8,683 bases of DNA from NCBI GenBank assembly GCA_946885425.1, contig CAMPGJ010000040.1:1-8683 (forward strand), given 5' to 3'. The first letter of the stretch is position 1, and the number at the start of each line of letters is the position of its first letter. Source of the stretch: an uncultured bacterium (GTDB lineage: Bacteria; Patescibacteria; Microgenomatia; Levybacterales; UBA12049). This document shows, in pieces, positions 1-5,598 of the stretch. The position numbers and the translations under genes are program-made. The notes beneath the pieces are model-generated. The model did no database searches. It was given only the letters and a program-made list of their open reading frames with translations, and was not told the DNA's origin.

Positions 1-64
1 TAGTATACACATAATTCTCTGGAAGTAAAAATGTGCAACTGATACTCCTGCTAGCTTAAGAATT

Positions 65-2596
65 TTATTTTTTGAGACTTTCCTCAATATTTACTCCTAC
101 TTCCAACATCCCTTTCCACACATCTCCCACTTCTTCAACCCTCTTAACCATATTCTTAACCGTAAACTGACTTGGATGTAATGCATGGGTTACCTCTTCC
201 CAGCTAAGAGGAGCTGAAACAGTTGCTCCCTCCCTCGGCCTGATACTGTATGGCGCTGCCATTGTCTGGCCATAACGGTTTTGCAAAAAATCTATATATA
301 CTCTCTTCTGTCTCCTTTTGGGGGAACGCATAATACTTGTGTAATCTGCTGATCTCTCATGAACTAAATGAGCAATAACTTCACCGAATTTCCTTACAAT
401 CTCATGTGAATATTCCGCCCCCATAGGAATATATATATGCATCCCTGTCGCTCCTGATGTCTTTACAAAACTGGGAATAGCAGCCCTTTCCAAAACATCT
501 TTCACAACAAGAGCCGTATCAATAACCTTTTCAAAACTTATATCTTCAGGGTCCAGATCAATGACAAGATAGTCTGGATTTTCCAGATGTTGTATCTGTG
601 AATTCCAGACATTTATTTCAATACAACCAAGATTGACTGCGTACAGGAGCGACTCCATATCTTCACAAACAAAATAGCGTATTTCCTTATCCTCAGAATC
701 CGAGTACAGTGGAACAGTTTTAATCCAATCAGGGATCAAGACCTGCCTGCCGGCAGGCAGGTCTTTTTGGTAAAAAGATTTTCCATCTATTCCATCAGGA
801 AACCGGTTCAAAGACTGCGGCCGATCCTTCACATACGGAAGCATAACGTCAGCTATCTCTTTATAATAAGCAATCACATCCCCCTTAGTAATATTGTCAG
901 AAGAGAAATAAACCTTATCTAAATTTGTTAATTTAAGTTTATTGGACCCTCTTTCGTCATTGGATATTGGATATTGGATATTGGAAATTGGATATTTCTC
1001 CACCTCCTCTCCCTTGTCTTCCCTAATTCCCAAAAAAACCGGGTGCCTCATCACACCGTCTCTTGTCCACTCCGAAAAGGAAACCTCGCACATGATTTTC
1101 GGCTGAATCCACTGAACAGGCGCATTGGGGATAGGAGATGTTTGAAAAGGAGAGTCCTTTACTTTATATATATCCAATAATTCCTTCGTTGATTTGAGCG
1201 TCTTATCATCGAATCCCGTTCCCGTATGTCCGATATACGTAAGTTTTTTATTTTTATACATTCCCAAGATCAATGCGCCGAAATATTTTCTTCCTCCCCG
1301 CGGCTTCGTATACCCGCAGATAACCGCTTCTTCCCGGTACTTTGCTTTGATCTTCAGCCAATGTTTACTTCGCACATCTTCTTTATAGATACTCTGCTTT
1401 TTTTTTCCAATTATTCCTTCAATCTTCTGCTGTTTTGCCAAAACAAAAAACGCTTCACCCTTTCTCTCTACGTGATCACTGTATTGCAGCCTTTCGGTAT
1501 GGGGAATAATTTGTTTAAGTATCTCCTTCCGTTTAATGAGCGGTACATCACGTAAATCATATCCATCCAGATAAAAAAGATCAAAAATAATATAGACTAA
1601 ATTCAAATTTTTACCCTGCCTGAGCCGCGTTTGACGCGGAGCTTGCCGAAGGGTCAAATAATTCTGAATGTTTTGAAACCCGGCTCTACCATGTTCATCT
1701 AATACTGCAATCTCACCATCTAAGACACATGCATGCTGCACATTCTGTAATGCAGCAACAATAGGGGAGAACTTAACAGAAAAATCCTTACCGTTTCTCG
1801 AGTAAAGTTTAATGTTCCCATTTTCCACCTCCGCAATACCACGATAGCCATCCCACTTAATCTCAAATAACCATTCATCATCAGTAAAAGGCTCATCAAC
1901 AGATGCCGCAAGCATCGGTTTGATGTCGTGAAGCATAGATCCCGGACGAGCACTTTCTATTTTAGATAAATCTATTTTTTTGTCATTCCCGCGTAGGCGG
2001 GAATCCAGGAGGGGTGGAGATTTTAGCCGAAGAGTGGATTCCTGGTCTGCCTCCAGGAATGACAAAGTGTGAGATAATACTGAATAATCCAGCTCGGTAA
2101 CATCTTCATTCGAATTATATTCATCTTCCTTCTTAATCAAAAACCATGCATTCTCTTCCATTCCTTTTCCTTTTACCAAACTAAACTCACCCATCAGCTT
2201 CTTTCCATACAAAACAACCGACAAATGTCCCTTCTCAATCTTCTCCTCAATAATATCGTCAGTGTTCTTAGTTTTTTGTTCTCTGTTCAAAGTTGGCACT
2301 TCGTAAGTGCCTTCATCCCAAACAATCACTTCACCTGCACCATAATTTCCTTTTGGGATAGTTCCTTCAAATGTACGGTATTCCAGAGGATGATCTTCTG
2401 TCATCATAGCCAACCGTTTATCCTCCGGATTTAATGATGGTCCTTTCGGTACCGCCCAACTTTTCAAAACACCATTTACTTCAATACGGAAATCATAATG
2501 CAGCCGTCGAGCAGCATGCTTCTGCACAACAAAACGATGAGGACGGGGTTCAGGAGTAGCGTTAAACTGACGCTTTTTGAAATACTGGTCTAACAT
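65..2596 (-). CDS. ligD: Multifunctional DNA ligase D (phosphoesterase-ligase-polymerase) for non-homologous end joining
   Basis: Repairs double-strand breaks with Ku: it trims 3' ends, fills in nucleotides and seals. At 843 aa it has the size and domain order of the long Pseudomonas-type LigD. The phosphoesterase domain (about 1-160) shows H27, H33, D35, R37, H69 and Y73 with family spacing. The ATP-dependent ligase domain (about 222-530) has catalytic K247 in EIKWDGYR, E295 in LDGE, the LVYIIFDLFYLDG segment at 333-345, EGIIGK at 393-398 and WLKIK at 413-417. The archaeo-eukaryotic-primase-type polymerase domain (about 555-835) has metal-binding D680 and D682 in IDLDPED and D769 in YIDF. 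Four repeat-derived stretches lie in frame at residues 177-206, 315-328, 535-546 and 612-619; all catalytic motifs survive, so the enzyme is probably active. The ATG gives the usual N-terminus just before the phosphoesterase fold; no Shine-Dalgarno is visible. It lies 204 bp downstream of ku on the same strand. Confidence 0.96.
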   Translation of the reverse strand: MLDQYFKKRQFNATPEPRPHRFVVQKHAARRLHYDFRIEVNGVLKSWAVPKGPSLNPEDKRLAMMTEDHPLEYRTFEGTIPKGNYGAGEVIVWDEGTYEVPTLNREQKTKNTDDIIEEKIEKGHLSVVLYGKKLMGEFSLVKGKGMEENAWFLIKKEDEYNSNEDVTELDYSVLSHTLSFLEADQESTLRLKSPPLLDSRLRGNDKKIDLSKIESARPGSMLHDIKPMLAASVDEPFTDDEWLFEIKWDGYRGIAEVENGNIKLYSRNGKDFSVKFSPIVAALQNVQHACVLDGEIAVLDEHGRAGFQNIQNYLTLRQAPRQTRLRQGKNLNLVYIIFDLFYLDGYDLRDVPLIKRKEILKQIIPHTERLQYSDHVERKGEAFFVLAKQQKIEGIIGKKKQSIYKEDVRSKHWLKIKAKYREEAVICGYTKPRGGRKYFGALILGMYKNKKLTYIGHTGTGFDDKTLKSTKELLDIYKVKDSPFQTSPIPNAPVQWIQPKIMCEVSFSEWTRDGVMRHPVFLGIREDKGEEVEKYPISNIQYPISNDERGSNKLKLTNLDKVYFSSDNITKGDVIAYYKEIADVMLPYVKDRPQSLNRFPDGIDGKSFYQKDLPAGRQVLIPDWIKTVPLYSDSEDKEIRYFVCEDMESLLYAVNLGCIEINVWNSQIQHLENPDYLVIDLDPEDISFEKVIDTALVVKDVLERAAIPSFVKTSGATGMHIYIPMGAEYSHEIVRKFGEVIAHLVHERSADYTSIMRSPKRRQKRVYIDFLQNRYGQTMAAPYSIRPREGATVSAPLSWEEVTHALHPSQFTVKNMVKRVEEVGDVWKGMLEVGVNIEESLKK
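738..765. repeat. Perfect 28-bp palindrome inside the ligD polymerase domain
   Basis: Positions 738-765 read identically on both strands, with a GC-rich core CCTGCCTGCC/GGCAGGCAGG centred at 751.5. On the ligD strand it encodes DLPAGRQV (residues 612-619), placed between FYQK and PDWI, where other LigD proteins have a shorter turn. A near-copy with one mismatch lies in a spacer at 5484-5503, so this is a dispersed family and not native coding sequence. I recall this palindrome as common in uncultivated bacterial genomes. Confidence 0.9.
960..994. repeat. Five-copy heptamer tandem array (TTGGATA) within ligD
   Basis: Five consecutive 7-bp units, TTGGATA x3, TTGGAAA, TTGGATA, fill 960-994. They encode YPISNIQYPISN (residues 535-546) in the linker between the ligase and polymerase domains. 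A 7-bp period is not a codon multiple, so the peptide repeats only every 21 bp. Similar arrays with different units occur in the spacers of this window. Confidence 0.9.
1613..1654. repeat. Imperfect stem-loop repeat inserted in the ligD ligase domain
   Basis: The stretch starts ACCCT and ends AGGGT, with an inner hairpin CCGCG-TTTGA-CGCGG at 1625-1639, so it folds as an imperfect stem-loop of about 42 bp. It encodes an arginine/glutamine-rich peptide at residues 315-328, between QNYL and LVYIIFD, a place where typical LigD ligase domains have only a few residues. The basic, glutamine-rich peptide and the foldback both suggest a dispersed-repeat origin. No second copy is visible in this window. 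Confidence 0.7.
1979..2066. repeat. 88-bp two-hairpin palindromic element (MITE/BIME-like) within ligD
   Basis: Perfect 11-bp terminal inverted repeats, TTTGTCATTCC at 1979-1989 and GGAATGACAAA at 2056-2066, bound two internal hairpins: ATTCCCGC/GCGGGAAT at 1985-1992 and 1997-2004 (loop GTAG), and ATTCCTGG/CCAGGAAT at 2038-2045 and 2053-2060. It encodes residues 177-206 in the linker between the phosphoesterase and ligase domains, and the reading frame stays open throughout. The ATTCCC...GGGAAT core resembles short dispersed repeats known in other bacteria, such as neisserial dRS3. There is no transposase in the element, so any movement would need one acting in trans. Confidence 0.88.
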
Positions 2597-2800
2597 AATG
2601 ACGCAAAAAATTTGAATCCTTGACGTGCGAAGTGGGAGGTCTTTGAAACTGGCGCTTTGACTTCTTGATTATTTGACGTTTTTGAACGGATCCCACTTCA
2701 AGTATTCAAAATATCAAACATTCAAGATCAAGAACATCTCATTTCTCACTTCAAAAATTCTAACCGCAAATGGAAAATGGCAAATGGACAATGGCAAATT
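2597..2800. other. ku-ligD intergenic spacer made largely of degenerate short repeats
   Basis: This 204-bp gap separates two genes expected to be co-transcribed. It holds degenerate 7-bp-period sequence rich in TTTGA/TCAAA words (about 2640-2760), a 9-bp inverted repeat (GAAGTGGGA at 2629-2637, TCCCACTTC at 2691-2699, 53-nt loop) and a cleaner heptamer array at its right end. I see no credible ORF, Shine-Dalgarno or strong promoter in it. Whether ligD relies on read-through from ku cannot be decided from the sequence. Confidence 0.6.
2767..2800. repeat. Heptamer tandem array (CAAATGG type) next to the ku stop codon
   Basis: Units are CAAATGG, AAAATGG, CAAATGG and ACAATGG, followed by a fraying CAAATT, with a strict 7-bp period. 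The array ends directly against the ku stop codon (TAG, complement of 2801-2803). Confidence 0.85.
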
Positions 2801-3574
2801 CTAATGCACTGCCCTTTGTTCCAGACTGGCTTTTAGCAACTCCATAAGGTCTTCTGCCTTCGTAGCCACTGGCTCTTTTCCTTTGACACGGACAGTCTCT
2901 CCTTTTGATTTTGCTTCTATTATTTTTTCCAGCTCATTTTTGTATGTGTCATGAAATTGTTTGGGATCGAACTTATCAGTCAATTGTTCAATAAAAGCAA
3001 CTGCCATACCAATCTCTTTTTCTTTTAAATTTGTATCTTCCGGAAGGTTCAGCTCTTTAGTATCCCGGATATCCTGAAAGTACCGCATTTGATCCAATAC
3101 CAAAGCATCTTTACGGGGCTTTACGATTGCCACCCGTTCTCTTGTCCGCAACACAAATTTCGCTATACCAACTTTTTTTGATTTTTTTAATGCTTCCAAA
3201 AGGAGGGCATAAGATTTTTCCGCTCCTTTCGCCGGTTCCAAATAATATGGTTTCTCAAAAAACATTGAATCGATTTCTTCTTCCTCAACAAATTGCATGA
3301 TCTCTATGGACTTCGTTTTTTTTACATTGGCTTTTTTCATATCGTCTTCAGACACGACGACATAATCATCCTTATCAACCTCATATCCTTTGATAATCTC
3401 ATCATAGGGGACTTCTTTGTCTTCCACACGGCAAAACCTGGCATAACGGATTGGAGAAAGATCCTTCTTGTGAAGCATGTCTAGACTTATGGTCTTTTCC
3501 TCCGTCGCCACATACAGTTTAATGGGAATATTCACAAGCCCAAATGATAATGATCCAGACCAGATAGACCTCAT
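2801..3574 (-). CDS. ku: Ku homodimeric DNA end-binding protein (NHEJ)
   Basis: Bacterial Ku forms a homodimeric ring on DNA double-strand ends and recruits LigD. At 257 aa it is compact for the family: essentially the Ku core with a short tail. The N-terminus MRSIWSGSLSFGLVNIPIKLY is the diagnostic start of bacterial Ku and fixes the ATG. Further family blocks are the RYARFC region near residue 45, the SIEIMQFV and YYLEPAKGAEKSYALL blocks, and RERVAIVKPRKDALVLDQMRY. The C-terminus keeps the short amphipathic DLMELLKASLEQ segment, corresponding to the part of bacterial Ku implicated in LigD contact, and lacks the long lysine-rich extension of some homologues. It is the upstream partner of ligD on the same strand. 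The start has no visible Shine-Dalgarno, and I found no convincing promoter upstream. Confidence 0.96.
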   Translation of the reverse strand: MRSIWSGSLSFGLVNIPIKLYVATEEKTISLDMLHKKDLSPIRYARFCRVEDKEVPYDEIIKGYEVDKDDYVVVSEDDMKKANVKKTKSIEIMQFVEEEEIDSMFFEKPYYLEPAKGAEKSYALLLEALKKSKKVGIAKFVLRTRERVAIVKPRKDALVLDQMRYFQDIRDTKELNLPEDTNLKEKEIGMAVAFIEQLTDKFDPKQFHDTYKNELEKIIEAKSKGETVRVKGKEPVATKAEDLMELLKASLEQRAVH

Positions 3575-3581
3575 GATAAAT

Positions 3582-3763
3582 CGCAGAACTACGCAAAACT
3601 CGCACGCAGATCTAATCAGAAGTTTAAAACAAATATCTTTGATGTGAATGAAAACGCGGTAAGAAGGGTGAAAGAACCTATTGACTGATATTTTTTATTG
3701 CAGTAAGATATTTTTATTGTTATTTTCAGCGTAGTTCTGCGTAGTGTTCAGATTAGTTCTGCG
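3582..3763. repeat. Inverted CGCAGAACTACGC-type repeats flanking the ku promoter region
   Basis: CGCAGAACTACGC at 3582-3594 is matched exactly, in inverted orientation, by GCGTAGTTCTGCG at 3729-3741. A second related pair, 3605-3621 and 3747-3763, matches at 15 of 17 positions. The order of the units is not mirrored, so this is a cluster of short degenerate repeats on both strands and not one clean hairpin. The left copies begin 8 bp upstream of the ku ATG. Confidence 0.75.
3681..3709 (+). promoter_or_regulatory. Possible sigma-70-type promoter for the 96-aa gene
   Basis: TTGACT (3681-3686, five of six consensus positions) is followed after 17 bp by TAAGAT (3704-3709, four of six). Transcription would begin near 3716 and give a leader of about 115 nt. 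The region is AT-rich, so a chance match is quite possible. Confidence 0.3.
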
Positions 3764-3829
3764 AAAGCTTGCAGGACAAAAAAGCTAGAAAAACCAAACT
3801 AAATCTGAACTAACAAAAAAGATTGTAAA

Positions 3830-4120
3830 ATGAGTAAGTATAAGCAGCAATTTGAAGACATGCTCCTGCGGCACAAAGCTATTTTTGATGAATTCAAGGT
3901 ATTACATGACAAATATGCCGCCGACCCCAAAAAATATCAAAAACAATTTAACGAAGAAGGTGAGGACGTCTTGGTGCTTATCCAACGCTGGGATAGTATC
4001 CTGTGTGCAAAATCAGAAGGCGGTAAATACGGTAAATTCTCCAGCAACCTCTCTGAAAAATTCTGGGGAGAAGTCCGCACCCACTTTCCTAAGATAGATT
4101 ATGTAGGCTTAGAAAGTTAA
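3830..4120 (+). CDS. Conserved-looking hypothetical protein, 96 aa
   Basis: Function unknown. The product is soluble, highly charged and probably mostly helical: no signal peptide and no membrane segment are visible. The N-terminal half (residues 1-35) reads as a long charged helix followed by HDKYAADPKKYQKQFNEEG. The C-terminal half carries a CAKSEGGKYGKFSSNLSEKFW stretch rich in K, S, G and aromatics, then a short FPKIDYVG motif near the end. I recall similar short proteins from Patescibacteria genomes, especially in the NLSEKFW...FPKIDYVG region, but cannot verify that here. It lies divergent to ku and converges on hflX, so no operon partner suggests a role. The stop lies just before the repeat-filled gap at 4121. 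The ATG has no Shine-Dalgarno. A real gene is favoured over a shadow because no competing ORF better explains this stretch and the composition is protein-like. Confidence 0.78.
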   Translation: MSKYKQQFEDMLLRHKAIFDEFKVLHDKYAADPKKYQKQFNEEGEDVLVLIQRWDSILCAKSEGGKYGKFSSNLSEKFWGEVRTHFPKIDYVGLES

Positions 4121-4186
4121 GTCTCAAGTCTTAAAGTCGAAAGTCGTAAAGCCCTATTGCTAATTGCTCATTACTGATTGCTGATT
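4121..4186. repeat. Two adjacent short tandem repeat tracts between the 96-aa gene and hflX
   Basis: Positions 4121-4151 carry alternating 7/8-bp units beginning GTC (GTCTCAA, GTCTTAAA, GTCGAAA, GTCGTAAA). After a short CCCT junction, 4156-4186 carry four 7-bp units of ATTGCTA type (ATTGCTA, ATTGCTC, ATTACTG, ATTGCTG). The convergent gene ends are therefore separated almost entirely by repeat sequence. No rho-independent terminator hairpin is seen. Confidence 0.8.
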
Positions 4187-4188
4187 CG

Positions 4189-4221
4189 GACTTGATGACT
4201 TTATGACTTGATGACCTGACG
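4189..4221. repeat. Octamer tandem array (GACTTGAT) overlapping the 3' end of hflX
   Basis: Units GACTTGAT, GACTTTAT, GACTTGAT and GACCTGAC, plus a final GAC, run with an 8-bp period. The array overlaps the last codons of hflX: residues 367-372 (RQVIKS) and the TAA stop are read from it on the minus strand. Confidence 0.82.
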
Positions 4222-5319
4222 ACTAATACACTCCTTTATTTTTCCGATGCCTTCATCTTTCTTTACTGATATGAAGATGGGGGAGAATAGTCCGTATTTT
4301 TCTGCGATTTCTTCTTTGTTGAGATCAGGAACGGCGTCAGTCTTATTGAATACATAAATAACCTCATCAACATTTCTACCCAACTCTTTCAGGATATCCC
4401 GGACAACCCGTATTTTGGTATTCATCTCCGGATCTGATACATCAATCACATGCAAAAGCACATCGGCATGGATTGACTCCATGAGCGTTGATTTAAATGC
4501 ACTTATCAAGAGGGGAGGCAAATCCCTAATAAATCCAATCGTATCAGTCACCAAAACTTCTGCTTGCAAGTCTTCAAGATACATTTTCCCCACGCTGCTA
4601 TCGAGTGTCGCGAATAAAACATTTTTCGCCAGAACATTTTTATTTGTCAGGAGATTGAAGAGGGAACTCTTTCCCGCATTGGTATAACCAACAATAGAGA
4701 CTGTTTTGAATCCTGCCCTTTTCCGCCTATCCAACTGTTGTTCCCGGCTTTTGCTGATCTTTGCTAATTCATCAGCTATCTTCTTTTTCTGATCCCGCCA
4801 ATGACGTTTCATAAGCTCGGTATTCGTCTCACCAACACCCAAAGTCCCGATCCCTCCACCTTGCCTGGACATGATAAAACCCATACCATAGATTCTGGGC
4901 CCCATGTAATTCATCCGCGCCAGTTCAATTTGCAGCTTAGCCTCCTGTGTTGATGCATGTTTGTCAAATATATAAAGAATAAGGTCAACTCTGTCCCATA
5001 CTTCGATATCAGGTTTTGCTTTTTGCAGCTGTTCTTTAAGCGCGTGTACTTGTCTGGGCTTTACCATCGCGTTAAGGACAACAACATCTATCTCGTCATC
5101 AATAATTTTCTGGGCAACTTCAACGATTTTACCCTTACCGATATATGTCGCCATATTAGGCCTGTCCAGCTTTTGGATAATCCGGTCCGGAATCTCTGAA
5201 TCCAATGTTGAGATGAGAGTTTCCAGCTCCTCCGCCATATGCAGCGCTTTTTCTTTATTCAGCTGTGGATTAATAACATGAACAGGTAATATCCGAAGAG
5301 AACTTTTTAAATCTATCAT
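4201..5319 (-). CDS. hflX: HflX-family ribosome-associated GTPase
   Basis: HflX GTPases bind the 50S subunit, and several split stalled or stress-arrested 70S ribosomes. The 372-aa product has the HflX N-terminal domain (about 1-150) and linker helices (about 165-200). The G domain is complete: G1 GYTNAGKS (211-218), G2 T238 in FATLD, G3 DTIG (259-262), G4 NKTD (325-328) and a G5 ISVKK near 350-354. The glycine-rich HflX signature is present as GGGIGTLGVGET (154-165), but the following segment is NTELMKRHWRDQ where typical HflX has a K-L-E-x-D-R-R pattern, so it is a divergent subfamily. The ATG follows closely behind an extended -10 promoter with no Shine-Dalgarno. The last six residues and the stop are read from an octamer repeat array. 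It stands alone, divergent from the phosphotransferase gene. Confidence 0.94.
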   Translation of the reverse strand: MIDLKSSLRILPVHVINPQLNKEKALHMAEELETLISTLDSEIPDRIIQKLDRPNMATYIGKGKIVEVAQKIIDDEIDVVVLNAMVKPRQVHALKEQLQKAKPDIEVWDRVDLILYIFDKHASTQEAKLQIELARMNYMGPRIYGMGFIMSRQGGGIGTLGVGETNTELMKRHWRDQKKKIADELAKISKSREQQLDRRKRAGFKTVSIVGYTNAGKSSLFNLLTNKNVLAKNVLFATLDSSVGKMYLEDLQAEVLVTDTIGFIRDLPPLLISAFKSTLMESIHADVLLHVIDVSDPEMNTKIRVVRDILKELGRNVDEVIYVFNKTDAVPDLNKEEIAEKYGLFSPIFISVKKDEGIGKIKECISRQVIKS

Positions 5320-5328
5320 GCATTAGAC

Positions 5329-5337
5329 ATTATAACA
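5329..5337 (-). promoter_or_regulatory. Extended -10 promoter of hflX, probably leaderless
   Basis: On the minus strand, TGTTATAAT occupies 5337-5329: a perfect TATAAT with the TG motif of an extended -10, which needs little -35 help. No good -35 is visible. Nine bases separate the hexamer from the ATG, so transcription is expected to start 2-4 nt before the start codon, giving an almost leaderless message. Confidence 0.72.
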
Positions 5338-5429
5338 CTAACCCTCTAGTTCGTAACAGCTCACTAGTGTGGCAGAACCGTCATTGCGAGGCGAGCACAG
5401 CGAACAAAGCAATCTCGTCCACCAAAAAG

Positions 5430-5528
5430 GTCATCCTGAACTCGTTTCAGGATCTAATAATTCCTTAGAAAATTGTAGAATGACCTGCCCGCCGGCAGGC
5501 AGGGATGCTGAAATAAATTCAGCATGAC
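5430..5528. mobile_element. Inner two-hairpin element nested in the outer one
   Basis: The ends are GTCAT (5430-5434) and ATGAC (5524-5528). Two hairpins sit at the termini: ATCCTGAA/TTCAGGAT (5433-5440 and 5446-5453) and ATGCTGAA/TTCAGCAT (5505-5512 and 5518-5525). The plan matches the element in ligD, but the stem sequences are unrelated. It lies wholly inside the GTCATTGCGAG element, and a GC-rich palindrome interrupts it. Confidence 0.75.
5484..5503. repeat. Innermost GC-rich palindrome, near-copy of the one in ligD
   Basis: CCTGCCCGCC/GGCAGGCAGG differs at a single base from the core of the 738-765 palindrome. Here it sits inside the inner two-hairpin element, which sits inside the outer element. 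Confidence 0.85.
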
Positions 5529-5598
5529 ATATGGACCAGATTGCCGCGCTCCTACGTCACTCGCAATGACGGCTAAACGCTAGTCTTCTCATCCTTCT

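Larger units (their letters stand above)
3575..3829. other. Divergent spacer between ku and the 96-aa gene
   Basis: This 255-bp region must carry the 5' signals of both flanking genes. Both ends contain CGCAGAACTA-type words, inverted relative to each other, around an AT-rich centre (about 3681-3727). A weak plus-strand promoter candidate lies in the centre. There is no ORF of note and no clear Shine-Dalgarno for either gene. Confidence 0.5.
5363..5584. mobile_element. Outer palindromic element (MITE-like, GTCATTGCGAG termini)
   Basis: A perfect 13-bp inverted repeat, CCGTCATTGCGAG at 5378-5390 and its complement at 5560-5572, defines the element. Pairing extends imperfectly outward (ACTAGTGT at 5363-5370 against ACGCTAGT at 5577-5584, 7 of 8). 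Each half has its own hairpin, ATTGC/GCAAT at 5384-5388 and 5409-5413, and at 5540-5544 and 5563-5567. The interior is occupied by a second palindromic element. It has no coding capacity. It fills most of the 355-bp spacer between the divergent hflX and phosphotransferase genes. Confidence 0.82.

Noticed and set aside
1..64. Intrinsic terminator downstream of ligD
   Set aside because: Only short palindromes (GCTAGC at 50-55, CTTAAG at 55-60) are present, with no stable stem followed by a T-run on the minus strand. Nothing else is seen in this edge segment.
1226..1555. 109-codon plus-strand ORF within ligD
   Set aside because: It is antisense to conserved LigD ligase motifs, has no family features and no start signal; a shadow ORF.
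65..2596. ligD as a pseudogene broken by repeats
   Set aside because: The frame is open over 843 codons and the catalytic residues of all three domains are present.
2629..2699. Inverted repeat GAAGTGGGA/TCCCACTTC as a terminator between ku and ligD
   Set aside because: The 53-nt loop and absence of a following T-run make intrinsic termination unlikely.
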